Shown here: in pieces, positions 12,782 to 25,379 of the stretch
Layout of the letters: each line of letters opens with the position of its first letter
How positions within the stretch are numbered: the stretch's first letter is position 1
Assembly: GCA_946807835.1 (NCBI GenBank)
Contig: OX327700.1
Coordinates: forward strand, 27,316,001 to 27,380,000
DNA: 64,000 nucleotides
Reading direction: 5' to 3'
From: Ailanthus altissimus
Lineage: Eukaryota; Streptophyta; Magnoliopsida; Sapindales; Simaroubaceae
The notes under the pieces: generated by a model
Seen by the model: only the letters and a program-made list of their open reading frames with translations
What the model was told of the DNA's origin: nothing
Databases searched by the model: none
Translations under genes and position numbers: made by a program

Positions 12782-13023
12782 TCTTTAAAAAAAAACTAAA
12801 ATTAAAAATTATTTCTTCTAAAATAAAAATAAATTTGTTTTTATAATTTAATGAGCTAATTAGTAGACTCCCTCCCTCTTTATATATATATATATATATA
12901 TATCTTTAAAAAAAACTAAAATTAAAAATTGTTTCTTCTAAAATAAAAATGAATTTGTTTTTATAATTTAATGAGCTAATTAGTAGACTCCCTCTCTCTT
13001 TATATATACATATATATATATTA
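12782..13023. repeat. near-perfect tandem duplication, 2 x about 121 bp
   Basis: Two adjacent copies of a unit running from CTTTAAAAAAAAACTAAAAT through GAGCTAATTAGTAGACTCCC to a (TA)n run; they differ at only a few positions. The TA run at the junction (about 12880-12902) probably mediated the duplication. The high identity implies it is recent. Confidence 0.85.
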
Positions 13024-13101
13024 TGGGAGATAAATATAGATTAATATTTAAACGGTCTTTTAAATTTTATATCTTAAATTGAGATGTCAATTAATTATTA
13101 A

Positions 13102-14026
13102 TGTTGTAAAAATTAGTCTTAACACTAATCCTTTTTAAAAATTAGTCTATATACTAATACCAATATGTTTGAGTTTTTTTTTTGTCATGCACTACAAATA
13201 AACTCTAAGCAAATACGGAAGACTTCAATTACAAGCAAATAAAAATAAGAACAAGATCACCATAAAAATAAAATAATTACACAATCAAGTTATGTGGTAT
13301 GGTAGTAAGTTACATCTACGGTAGATTAAGAGATCCTAATCTCTCTTATTAGTTCACAAAGAACACAAATCATAAATATCTCGCTCTCAAAATATTATTA
13401 AGAAATATAATGAATAAAAAGCTCTCAAAGAATTTGTTAGTGCTTTTTTGTTCACTCAGAACTCAAGCACTACATATGACATTTTCTAGCACATTTAGTA
13501 CTCAAGATTCTCTCACTCTCTATTATCTCTTGGAGTTTTTCTCCAATATTTTTTAATGCTTGATCAATTTTAAAAAGGTTACAAAAATTTATATAATGTA
13601 TACAAAATCTTAAAAAACTTTATTTCTAGTTGAAATAAGAGTTCAAAAATGACTTTAATATACAATTCTATCTAAAAATAGAATTTTTTTGAAGAGCAAC
13701 ATCGTGGCTACAAGATATATTGTTGGAGCATTAATGTGATTTTGGGCCAATGTTGCAGCATTTCAAAGCCATCGCTTCAACATTGGGCTTTTTGAAATTT
13801 TTGCTACAACGTTGAGTCCCTAATGCTGCAACGTTGATTCCCTAATGCTACGGTATTCAAATGTGACTAGGTCCCCTCTTGTACTTTCGCGCTCCTCCTC
13901 ATATTTGACTTTCTTTTTCTGCCATTGTTCGTCTATTCAACATGTCCTTTACCTCATGTCAACTCTTTCTTAGTTTTCAACTCAAAATTATAGTCAAAAC
14001 ACAATTTTGAATCACTAATTTCAACA
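13102..14026 (-). mobile_element. old solo LTR, diverged member of family L1, inside a MITE
   Basis: Plus-strand termini TGTTGTAAAA and AATTTCAACA, with flanking ATTAA (13097-13101) and ATTGA (14027-14031) as a one-mismatch 5-bp target duplication. The right end matches the complement of the family start (TGTTGGAAAATTAGTGATTC), and a TATA motif reads on the minus strand at about 13587. Flanks on both sides (about 13040-13101 and 14027-14155) are halves of one copy of the recurrent MITE family, which supports the boundaries. Near-palindromes such as TAATGCTGCAACGTTGA occur at about 13719-13860. Confidence 0.65.
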
Positions 14027-14155
14027 ATTGAGTAGTGAAATAGTGCAAATTTTAAAATTAACAATTACATTATTTCACCATCCAATAATTGCTTGATACA
14101 TTATTTGAAATGGAGAATTTTAAAACATAATTTGAAAAATATAGTATTATTCATA

Positions 14156-17100
14156 AATATATAAACTTAAATTTTTTACTTCAAAATTTAAAATACATAT
14201 AATTTTTTTCTATACAAATATTGCATGATTTTAAAATGTAGATACAATTTACACTGGGCAATATAGTTTTTGAATGACGTTGGCTTTTAGCTACACTTGT
14301 TTTTTTTAAAAAAAATAAAGAGCTATTCTATTTGATATAAGTTTATATTTTTTATTTTAAAAATTATACAAACATTCGCATTTGATTTTTTTAACTAAAA
14401 AAATATTAACATATTTTAAAAATGTGAACGACCTACATAATTTTATTTGACTCAAGGCAATTTTTTTTAGAACTTATTTTGGGTTACACAAGATTTTTTA
14501 GACCTAATGGTTTATTTGGTATGTAGGATTGTTGTGTATTTTGTATGTATATACGTTTAACACAAATGCACATTATCGCAACAAGTAATATATTATGAGT
14601 AAAGTATTGTTCTCACGAGCAATTGTTATTACTACTTGCTAAGTATTAAAATTATGTCTTTTTACTCTTATCTAAACTAGAGGTAATTCAATTTGTTGAT
14701 AATTAAATAAACTAAATAATTAAACTAATTATAGAGACATCAAGGGAATCATCATAAACACTTCAAATTATCAAATGTTTAGGATTACAATTATTCCTCA
14801 ATACACTATACTTGAATTCAATTGTTACATTTAATATATCAGTATGAATTGTTAACCGAAAATTCTATTATATTCACAAGCCTCTTCTGATGGTCAAGTG
14901 ATTATATCTCACTTAATCAATTATCTATATTCTTATGATAATTATATTGAATTGAGATTCATTAAGAGTGGGTTCCATAAGTGGTTATATATGTCATATG
15001 AGTATATTTTTATCTCATATGAAATTCATACTTTTACACAATGATCATACATCGATCTATTCATAACTAACACAAAAATTTCTTTTTCTATGTTCATTAA
15101 AGTTTCAAAATCAATTTAATACAGTATAATGTATTTAGAAGCATTAAGCATACAATAGATTGAACAACTCAATAATAACATAATGAATAAGGGTAAACAA
15201 TCAATTCAAGCTACATATTAAGTTCAAATCATAATCCTAGTTATATGAAATTAAGTTATGATAATAAACAAAATTCTGAAACAATAATCAACAAGCATGA
15301 TGAAGAAAACATATGAATAAACTACAAAAACAGTAAGATGAAGAAATTCTCTGTTCTATAGTTCTATTTTTGTTTGGTGTAGAAATTCTTTCTTTAAGCT
15401 CTTGAATCTTAATCTAAACTCTGAAATGGAGTGTTAATCTTGTCCCCAAGCTGCTCAACCCCAAAATGGCTGAATAGTAAATATTTTATAATCTTAGGAC
15501 AACAAAAAATAGGGTCAATTTTACCCTTAAAAAGTCACATTTTCTACTCTTCAAAGACTGCATTCTTGATGAATATTGACCCACAGATACTGTTCTTAGG
15601 GATTGTGAATTCACTGTTTGAAACTGTTCATCAAACTGAAATTTTTTCAAAAATAGATGCTGCGGCAGACCTGGGTTTCTATATAAACCGTACCTAAAAG
15701 TACTGTTCATATATATTGTACATTAGGCACTATTTATAATCACTGTTTACATTTTGAGCATTTTGGTCTATTCTCAAATTTTCATCTTAAATAGCTCCGT
15801 TTACGTCCGATTTTCAATATTCTCGTGCCGATTGTCTTTAAACCTATAAAATAATATTAACATGCATAAATTGTCAAATTAATTAGATAAATTGAGCAAA
15901 CATTAAGTTTAAGAAGATAAAATATTTTATATAATTACATCTTATCAAGGATTGAATTGGACAAGTTTGTTAGGATTAGATAGATTAGGATAAGAATGGA
16001 TTAGTTATATTATAATTTTGTATTTTGTGCTACAATGTGATTGAATTGAGCTAATTAAAATATATTAATATTAATTAAAATTAAACATTTAAAATTATTT
16101 ATTTGTAATAATAAGTATTTAGTTTAAGGATATATACTTTTATTATTATTATTTATTTTATTTTATGCAATTGAATATATTTAAATACAATTTATATATA
16201 TGTAATTTTATAATAAAATATATTATTTAGTATTAGCCTTAAAGAAATTAAATTTAAGTAATAATTTAAATTAGTTATATATATTTAGTACATATATTTT
16301 ATTATTTAATGAATAATTTAATAAGTATATTATTTATTAAAGCAAATTATTTTTTCAAAAATTAAATAAAAAATGTATTATTTATTAATATAAATATATT
16401 ATTTAAGAAACAATTTTTTTATTTTTTGAAAAATAATTATTTATATAAATAACTTATTCCTCTCTCTATATTGTTATTTTTGTGATTTGGATTATATTTA
16501 ATTGATATTTAAATTTTATTTATTATTTTTAAGAGTAAATAATTAAATAAATTAACTAATTTTATTAATTAAAGAATTTTAGTGAAAGTTTTATCCCATG
16601 ATTTTCATAAAATAAGTCATTCACTATTTTTTTAGATAAATGGTGGGTCTTGGGTGAGATCCACATAATTTATCTCCACTTATATTTTAAAGGTAATCTT
16701 ACAAAATAAACAAGGTCCATATATATTATTCTTGTATTTTTAAAAAACAATTGTTACTTTCATTAAACAATGTTTCCTATAAGTTAAAATTATGAAGAAC
16801 AAAGCTTTTGTTGCCCTTAAGATCTTAGGCCTAACATGTTAAGGTCCAAAATGATTAAGCCTTGGCCTATTAAGGACTAAGATGGTCAGGCCCAACCTAA
16901 AGTCAACCTGTGATCACCATCGAGCTCACATCATACTCGTCCCTTCTTTAACCTATGATCGAGGAGCTCTAATTCTAATGGCCTGAGAACTACTCTTAAT
17001 TTGACCATACTAGTCTTCACCTAATCAATGTTGAGCTTGACAGTGTATTAGGATTCCTCGAGAATTCAAATTAAGAAAAGAACTCATGTTATGCCTCGTA

Positions 17101-18375
17101 GAAATCAAGGACTGTCCTCATTTAAGGGTGCCCATAGTTTAGTTTTGGCTAGAATTGAACAGACCTACGATTTTTCAATTCTCCCCTAACAAAAAAAATA
17201 AAAACAATATATAAATCAAATCGGGTCAAATTAATTTTTTTTAATTCAGTCTAGTTTGGTTTCAGTTTTTAGCTTAATTTGAAAAACATAAATTGTAGGC
17301 TAGAAGATGTAACTTAAAAAAGCAAATGCATCTATTTTACCGATAGTGCTAAAGGTAGATTTTAATTTAGAACATATTTTATTTTATTATATATAAATTT
17401 TAAGATATTAATAATTAAAAGAAAAATCAAACACACTAGAATCCAACCTTAGACAAGAGGGGAGAAATAGCTCCACTTTACCAACTTAGCTATAACTAAT
17501 TTTAAAATGAAACTATATTCAATTTTTTATAATGATTATGAAATATTAGTAATTTAAAAAATAAACAACCAATTCGATTCTAACCAAGGACTTAAAGGTG
17601 GCTAAAACTTTGCTTTACTAACTAAACTAAAGCTAATTTTCAAAGTAAAATACATCCAATTTTTTATGTCCACATTTTAAAATATTAATAATTAAAAAAG
17701 CTAATGTTTTTTTATTTAGTTTCAGTTATACGTAAAATTGAATTAGAATTGGATCGGACCATTTGATTATTTTAATCATAAGAATTGAACAATTTTTTTT
17801 TTAAATTACAAAAACTAAACAAAACCTGTCGATTTAGTTTAAATTGGTCGATTTTTTTTAGTTTTTGATTTTTTTTTGTCCACCCTTATCCTCGTCTAGA
17901 AAATACCTGGGGTGGAAAAATTATGGCACCTACCCCATGGCACCGAAGATCTTGAGTTAAACAAGGCATATCGCCTATGTCTCTTAATAAAATGCGAAGC
18001 AAGAGGCAACTAACCAATAATTCTCATAATTCAAATTACTTGCACGATCTCTGAATAAGGAGAAGTCCCTGACATGAGTTGACCATTTAAGAAATCTATC
18101 TAATAAAAATACTAATATTTTTACCAATGCAATATGACATCCATCAAAAGAACATAACTTGCTAATATGATTATATAAAGTGTATAGAATGATCATCATT
18201 ATTTAAAAATAATAAGACAATAAGATGAACATACAGTAACTCAATATATAAATAGTTGAAAAATAACCATTTTAACTTAATGAAATTTCTATCATTAGTT
18301 ATAATAACACATTTTTATAGTAATATATATTATTATAAAGTATATTTTATAAAGACAACAAATTTAAACACAACA
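14156..18375. other. degraded repeats, no genes
   Basis: About 14550-15760 holds sequence reminiscent of the 3' non-coding part of plant LTR retrotransposons (the run ending CTCACGAGCAATTGTTATTA at about 14610 and the T-rich block with repeated ACTGTTCATCAA/ACTGTTCATATA phrases near 15600-15720); family not established. About 16800-17130 and 17880-18100 are less AT-rich fragments of unknown origin. About 17420-17640 has two copies of a tRNA-like phrase on the minus strand (TAGCTAAGTTGG, then GGTTGGATTC), suggesting SINE-derived DNA. No frame is convincing. Confidence 0.4.
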
Positions 18376-18779
18376 TTATAGGGAGGGATAATGATATTTT
18401 TGTCCTACGAGTTTGACTTAATTTTTAATTTTATCTTATGAGTTTTAAAAAATTTAATTTTGTCCTAATCTATAAGTAAGATTTTATTAACCTTAACACT
18501 GAAAGGGTAAAATAGTCATGACTTATCAATAGTCAGATAGCCTGACACAAAATATCCACGTATCAATCACTGATTTTTCACTTAAATAATAAAATAAAAA
18601 AATAAAAAAAAGAGTAGTCGCCGCCGCCGTTGTCAGTAGTCGATCGGCCGCTGGTGACCAATTACGATTCAACTCAAAATATATATTATTGGACTCAAAA
18701 TTTTATAATCTACGTAATGGTAAGATTTTTTTTATTAACAGAGTACCGTAAATGTGTTCAAAATGAAAACAAAACACTG

Positions 18780-19086
18780 TGAACGGCGGCGGCCACCACC
18801 ATTTTTCGTCGAACGGTAGGGCGGTGGAGTGCACCGCCCCCGCACCACCGTTCAACGATGAACGATGGTGGCCGTCGACAACCACCACGGGCCGGCGGTC
18901 GCGCGTCGAACGGTGGGGCGGTGGCTTGCATCGCCCATACCGTTGGACAAATAGGCCGCCGATCTATCCAACGGTGGGGTGATGCACGCCACTGCCCCGC
19001 CGTTCGACGTGCGACCGGCGATGGGGTGTTTCCGGCAGCCACCACCGTTCACCATGAAACAGTGGGGCGGTGCACGCGTTGGATAG
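18780..19086. repeat. GC-rich, hairpin-rich core of the Mutator-like element
   Basis: Repeated GAACGGTGGGGCGGTG phrases alternate with their complements (CACCGCCCC, CACCGTTC), so several segments can fold into hairpins. The array resumes after the inserted LTR at 21302-21375 with CAACAGTGGGGGCGGTGCAC. Frames of up to 95 codons on both strands are by-products of the GC-rich composition. Confidence 0.65.
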
Positions 19087-21301
19087 TGTTAGCGGATCTA
19101 AGGCACGTATGGGTGTATGCATTTGCAATTGTGTCTATTGCCTAACACGGTGGAAGCGTATAAATTTTACAATAAACACAATAAATACAATATATTAATC
19201 ACATTAATATATTTATAGATTAGAGAATTCACTTAAATGTGTAACGTTATACACGTATTTTTTCTAGAGTCCGCATGAAGACCAACTCACGGTTAATTTT
19301 AGTCACCAACTCGGTGGACTTGATGAGCTAGAACAAGAGTAAAAAAAAAAAAAACCCTTAAATAACCAGTTGTGTGTATTTTTCCTTTTCTCTAAAAGAA
19401 AATAAAATTAAAACAATTTATAATTGCTTCTATTGACACTACAAAAAAATTCATTCATTTATTTATTTATTTATAGTTCTTCTCAACACCAAAATGAAAA
19501 ATAAAATAACCCTTTCCATTTTTTCATTTCTCGGCACACAGGTACAAAGAAGAAAATGAAACCATTTTTCAATTTTGTTTTTCTTTCTACTAAATGAAAG
19601 AAATGAAACTTTTTCATTTCTTTTCTATTTCACCCACGTACACACTTCACTTCTCTTTTTAATTTTAATCTCTCTTTCACTTTATATATATATATATAAA
19701 TAATAAAATAATATATTATGTAATATAATATATTATAATAATATAAAAATAGTAATAAGTGTCAACTATTTGGCACTCAAATATAATATTAATATATATA
19801 ATATTAAATAATAAAATATTATATAATATAATAATATATTATATTATATAATAAGAGAGATATTTTAATTATTTAACAATTAAATAATTAAAGTATAAAA
19901 TGACCATTCTACCCCTCATGTATAGTTACCAAATTTATTCTATAGTGGGTCCTACTAAACCCGCACTTGGACAAATTCTACCGAAGGTCCACAATGCACC
20001 ACATGTCATTATACAATTAGTAAATAATAATTATTGACTAATTGTTATATTTAACACTTAAATACAGACATGCACGCATTTCTGTAGTATTGCTAGATTA
20101 AACACTTTAATCCGACACGCTGCCCCAGTGCACAACGAGTACACTCTATATCGCGGGACTCCTTAGGTCCTACGCCCGATTCGTCAAATGAAACTTTTCC
20201 ATGAGTCCGTGAGCAATGCCCCACGTACAAGACACGGATATATAAATCAGCGCGTTGAACCATGCAAGTTGAGGTTACAAAGCATACGTATAGTCCTTCT
20301 GTCATGATATCCTGGATGTGCGGAGATATAGATTATTACCGTCAAATCCCCATGTGCTCATCCATGTCCTATCTCCAGACTTGTATCTCACTGAACAATA
20401 TGCGCAAACTCCTTTGTCATATTATTCCACCCTGGTGGAACTCTTTCCCGGGATAATTACTTGTAGCCACAAGACTTTCTGAGATACAGTCTCGAAGCAT
20501 ATGGATATCAAACTCTATATGGAAGTTGACTGATCCCATATCTATACACATCGGACTCCATAAGTATTGGACCATACCCAGCGACACCCAGCGGTCATAC
20601 CATGAAAGGTCTATGACATGCGTAGAACCAAAATATGGTGGATCACTTACAAGCCCACCGTGGCACTCAGGTCAAAGGACCACGTATACTACTCAACTCG
20701 AAAAGACCCTCCGTTGACGGCTTACAATGGTGTTTATCGGAGGCCCTTGTGAGTTTGTCCCATATTCAATCCTAATTGGATACCCATACGTCAATACGAG
20801 CTCCAAGCTCACAGTCAGCTAGGAACGACCATCTATACCCTATAGGTACAACATATGCTGATCTATATAAAAAAAAGGTATCCACCGACAGACCCGCATT
20901 GGTAGAAATAGATCAGGGACAATAATTCGAGAACATACTTGCGCAACATGCATTTCCTGACACCCGATTGCAACTCTTACAACTATGCAGTTACTAGTAT
21001 ATTCTCAGGTCTATGTCCACTTACAGATAAGGCTCCAACTCTTGGATCTGCTGAGTATTATAACCAACTAACACTTAGTTGTGCTAACATTTAGCAATTA
21101 TATGTTTCAGCGTGGCTAACCATGAGCACTTATCTAAACTTCTTTAGATCTGATTCAAAGTCTTTTAGATCTACAATGTCTGTAATGTTACATGCATAAT
21201 ACCATATAAATGGGTATTAGCGATTTAATGAGAATGTATACTTGTATAAATACACAAGTATATGTACATTCAAGGATGATACGTAAGCACCGACCCTAAC
21301 A
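19087..21301 (-). mobile_element. solo LTR, family L2, with perfect GATAG duplication
   Basis: Plus-strand termini TGTTAGCGGATC and CCGACCCTAACA, flanked by perfect 5-bp direct repeats GATAG (19082-19086 and 21302-21306). It is about 2.2 kb and shares long stretches with the LTRs of the nested copia element (for example GCACAACGAGTACACT and ACAAGCCCACCGTGGCACTC) and, in the opposite orientation, with the solo LTRs at 38312-42322. There is no internal region, so it is the product of LTR-LTR recombination. Reading frames inside (for example 20262-20456) are not genes. Confidence 0.9.
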
Positions 21302-21929
21302 GATAGATTGGCCACTGATCTGTCCAACAGTGGGGGCGGTGCACGCCACCACCCCACTGTTCCACGGTGGCGCGCGGTGGCCACCACGTTCCCCGTATTT
21401 TCGATCTATTTTTTAGTCACCTTCTTGTTTTCTTTTGACAAAAATGATTTCATCATTGTGTAGATATAAAAAAATAGAATCCAATGACATAAAGTTTGCC
21501 TATTTTCATTACCGAAATGCGACGACTGGAGGTGGTCGGCGACAACAGTCGTCGGTTTTAGTTGTTCATTTTTATTTATTTTATTATTTTTTAATATAAT
21601 ATAAATTTTAATATTTTATTAAAATTTTGAACTTATTAAAACATGTCACGTGTCTTTTTATTTTTAATAGCCTATTATTAACCGACACATATACATTCTA
21701 TAATGTACTCACATCACTATTTTTAATTAACATAATAACTGAGGGCAAATTTATCAATGTACAATGAAATGAGATTTTCAGTTAAGATTAATGGAATCTT
21801 ACTAACGGACTAGGATAAAATTAGATTTTTTAAAACTCGTAGAATAAAATTAAAAATTAGGTCAAATTTATGGGACAAAAATGTCATTATCCCTTATATG
21901 AAATAAAAGTAAAATTACAATACTTTTAG

Positions 21930-22532
21930 GGAGAAGTACTAATAGACCCCCTTAATTTGGCCTAAGTGTCTAAAACACAAATTTATTTTTAAAAATACCT
22001 TAAAGACTCCCGTTCGTTAGTTCATTCTGTTAGTTTTGATAGAATCTTATCTAATTGAATAAAAATTACCATTTTATCCTTATTATAGAGTGTACATTAA
22101 TTGACATGTGTTATTTAATAAAAGAACAAGTGTCACAACTTGATTAGTTACTTTGGATACGTATCAACATGTCATTAGTTTCTATTTTAAATAAATAAAT
22201 AAAATAATTAATAATTAGTTAAAGTAAATTTATTTTATTAGTTTTACATGTGTCATTTAATAAAAGAATACGTGTTACAATGTAATTAGTTCCTTTGGAC
22301 ACGTGTCAACATGTCATTAGTTTATATTTAAATAAAAGATATGTTGACACGTGGCATTTTAAATGTCATATTTAATAACAGTTATAACATGTGTGTTAAA
22401 TACTATTTTACCATTTTCTTTGTCAAAACTAAGAAAAGGAATTGACGGGCAAGGGTCTGTAAGATATTTTTAAAAATAATAGAGTATTTTATGCACTTAG
22501 GCCAAATTAAAGGGGTCCATCAATACTTCTCC
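21930..22532. mobile_element. TIR element of about 600 bp, probably Mutator-like
   Basis: Left end GGAGAAGTACTAATAGACCC and right end, read inward, GGAGAAGTATTGATGGACCC form inverted repeats of about 100 bases, both running on through TTTGGCCTAAGTG and AAAAATAYCTTA. Flanks TACTTTTAG and TACCTTTTAG look like a decayed 9-10-bp target duplication. Inside, a unit of about 100 bases containing CATGTCATTAGTTT is present twice (about 22097-22215 and 22246-22345). No protein is encoded. Confidence 0.7.
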
Positions 22533-22697
22533 TTACCTTTTAGAGCATATAGTATTCATGACATCCCACTAGAAAAGAAAACTAAATTAGCGAAGCCTTT
22601 TAACACTAATAAATAAGATCATATCTCAAATGTTAGCCACTATTATTTATAGTCAATTATCATAATCTTAGAACTTTCACTACATGTACATATTTAT

Positions 22698-23401
22698 TGT
22701 TGGCGGAAGCACTTACCACACACAAGTATAATAATGCAGTAATCAAAGCAAAAGAGAATTGAAAAGAGAAAGCAGAAGAAAGAGACACACAAATTTACAT
22801 GATTCAACAATTGTTTATGTCTACGAGGGCTCAATATTTCACTTCTTTTATTGAATCAAAGAGAATCAATGAGCACTTACAAAGAACTCACAAAGAATTC
22901 TCTCTCTAGAAGGGATTACAAAATAATTTCTCTCTCAATTATTCTTTCTATGTGATTTACGTTGTGATGATACATATTCAAGCAAAAAATAAGACCCTTT
23001 ATATAGCTACATACATCATAAGTTAATCTTAATACGAGCTAGAATCAAATTGGGTATTTTAACAAGCTTAAAAAGTCTTTTTATACTTGGTACATGTCGT
23101 ATTAATGTTGGGGTGTTAATTTTTGAACGCTAGGGCACTAATAAAGATTAAGCTTTGGCTTCGGAATGCATGGGCATTGGTTAGAACGTTGGGGCTTTGT
23201 CTCAGAATGTCGAGGCTTTCACTCAGAAAACTCATTTATACCACTTATTGGAATTTGCGCTGCAACATTCCCTCTTAAACTCCGCAATGTTCACTCAATT
23301 CAAATGTCTTCACACTTTGAGTCTTTATATACTTCGCCTCCTTTTCATATTTGGCTCGATTCGAAATTATTTCCAACATAATTTTTAATCATCTTTTTAC
23401 A
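22698..23401 (-). repeat. 3' LTR of the outer copia element
   Basis: About 704 bases, plus-strand ends TGTTGGCGGAAG and ATCTTTTTACA. It matches the right LTR fragment over CTTTATATAG...ACATACATC and onwards to the TTTTTAATYATCTT end. It carries clustered near-palindromes (TAATGTTGGGGTGTTA at about 23103, GAACGTTGGGGCTTTG at about 23183). Confidence 0.85.
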
Positions 23402-23639
23402 AATTCTCTCATTGATTCAAAATCATCGAAGAAGCTTTCAAGATTTTTCATTTCTGCGTCACCTTTTTTTCTCACATAGAGGTGACACTAGTTAAGTCCG
23501 TCCATATGACGAACTTAATTAAAGATAGTGGCTTAGTCAAATATCAACCAAATTTTCAGACGATTGAATCTTTGTTAGACTAAACTTGCCACTTTAAACT
23601 ATCTCTCTAATGAAATGGAGCCGCACATTAATATTTTTT

Positions 23640-24156
23640 TTTACCTTTTATGAAACACTTTATGCTTATTTACGTGTATGGCACTTTGGCTATCACAATA
23701 CGCTCTAATGTTAATGTTTTTAATAGCCATCACCTCTGCGCAAATTTATATTAACTATACGGCTTCCTTAATAGCTTCACCTATAATTATATACTCCGCT
23801 TTTGTGGTTGACAATGCCATCACGTGCTGTAAAATTGATCTTTAACACACAATATACTCAAATACTATGAATACATACCCAATTAACGACTTCCTTTTAT
23901 CAAGATCATTCGTATAATGTGAGTCGATGTATCCTCTTACCATTTTACCCCAATTCTTAACGCTTTTGTACATCAAACCTTGCTCTAACATTATCTTGAG
24001 ATATCTTAATATCCACTTAACTGCAAACCAATGATCTTTTTTAAGATTTGGCGTATACCAACTCACAACGTTTACAGCTTTAGTTATGTCTAGTCTTGTG
24101 CAAATCATAATATACATGATGCTCTCAACTGTGCTAGCATATAGTATTTTATTCAT
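23640..24156 (-). pseudogene. copia RNase H and end of reverse transcriptase (outer element)
   Basis: Minus-strand translation shows ALSTTKAEYI (about 23790-23820), the copia RNase H catalytic region, downstream of a frame with LYASTVESIMYIMICTRLDI and LKKDHWFAVKWILRYLK, the conserved end of the reverse transcriptase/connection region. Stops interrupt it. This is a decayed fragment of the polyprotein split from upstream parts by frameshifts. Confidence 0.85.
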
Positions 24157-24159
24157 CTG

Positions 24160-25180
24160 TAGTTTATCCTTTTTGGATTATGGTAATTGTACTACTGATA
24201 GTTTAAAATTTATGACCAAATGAGTACAAACGGTCTTTATATTGGACATACTAAATCTTTCTAAGTATCTTAAGTATATATATTTATTGTGACAAGAAGA
24301 TAACATCTCTTCTTTCTCTCACACTATCCATACCTAAAATTCTCTTTACTGCTATCAAATTCTTCATCTCAAACTCACCATTCAACTGCATTTTCAACTT
24401 TTATATTTCTTCAATATTCTTACTTGTAATGCGTATATCATCTACATATAGAAATAAATACATGCTTAACTTACTATTTAAGGTCTTAAAATATACACCC
24501 ATCATCCTTACTCCAATTGAACCCATAAGTCATCATGAGTCATCAAATCTCTTATATCACTGTTTAGAAGATTGCTTCAATCCATACAATAACTTTCTCA
24601 ACAAACAAGCATGATTCTCCATATTGGGTTCTTTAAACCTTTGTGGCTTTGACATGTATATTTTTTCCTCTAGCTCTCCATGCAGAAAATTAGTATTTAC
24701 ATCCATATACTCTATATATAAATTAAGGTTCACACAATGTCTAACAAAATTCTAATAGATATGTGCTTGACTACTGATGAGAATATCTCATGAAAGTCTA
24801 TCTCCTTATGCTAAGTGAAACCTTGTGTTACAAACCTAGCTTTAAACCTCGTAGGCTGTACTCCCGATATTCCTTCCATAATCTTGTATACTCAGTTACA
24901 CCCAACTAGTTTCTTACTTTGAGGTCTCTCCACCAAATTTCAAGTATTGTTCTTAAGGAAATAATTAATCTCTTCCTCAATAGCCAATTGCCATTTCTCA
25001 CTATTCTTACTCTTCATAGTTTCTCTATATGTCTTAGGCTCATCAAATTTAAGAGTGAAAGTATAATTAAAGGTATAAGAAATTAAGTCTGCTTGAGTAT
25101 ACTTTATTGATGGCTTCGTCATTCTCCTTAGCTTATCTCTGATTAGTTGATACTCTTTAAGTTTCATCTCATAAGTCATA
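24160..25180 (-). pseudogene. copia reverse transcriptase (outer element)
   Basis: The frame at 24940-25179 contains KNSEKWQLAIEEEI, the start of the copia RVT_2 domain. Further along, the catalytic YVDD box is intact in LYVDDIRITS (YVDD codons at 24437-24448). Between these the reading frame is broken repeatedly. Known role: synthesis of element cDNA in virus-like particles; here it cannot be made as a full protein. Confidence 0.85.
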
Positions 25181-25379
25181 ATCTAAATTTGGGTTGACTT
25201 TGAGGAACTTACTAATGTCTTTAATTTATATTTAATGGTTGACTTGCTGAAGTATTGATCTGGGTGCATCTCAAATCTTCTATTAAAATTCACTTCAACT
25301 TCAATTATCTATGATGTTGAAACCCCTTTTGATACAGGCTCTTCTTTCACTTCTTTTTGTGGAACTTTTAACATAGTCA

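Larger units (their letters stand above)
18385..21893. mobile_element. Mutator-like non-autonomous element, split by a solo LTR
   Basis: Inverted terminal repeats of well over 100 bases: the left end starts GGGATAATGATATTTTTG at 18385 and the right end, read inward from 21893, starts GGGATAATGACATTTTTG; both continue through TTTTTAATTTTAT and an AGTAAGATT block. Flanking 9-mers TTATAGGGA (18376-18384) and TTATATGAA (21894-21902) agree at seven positions, consistent with a decayed Mutator-type target duplication. The core is GC-rich (about 18610-19086 and 21302-21560). Removing the solo LTR at 19087-21301 leaves an element of about 1.3 kb with no transposase. Confidence 0.75.

Noticed and set aside
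18703..19145. Several 60-95-codon frames on both strands
   Set aside because: They are by-products of the GC-rich hairpin array in the Mutator-like element and run into the solo LTR.
20093..20717. Frames within 19087-21301 as an internal coding region of a full retrotransposon
   Set aside because: The whole interval aligns with LTRs of the nested element, so it is a solo LTR without gag or pol.
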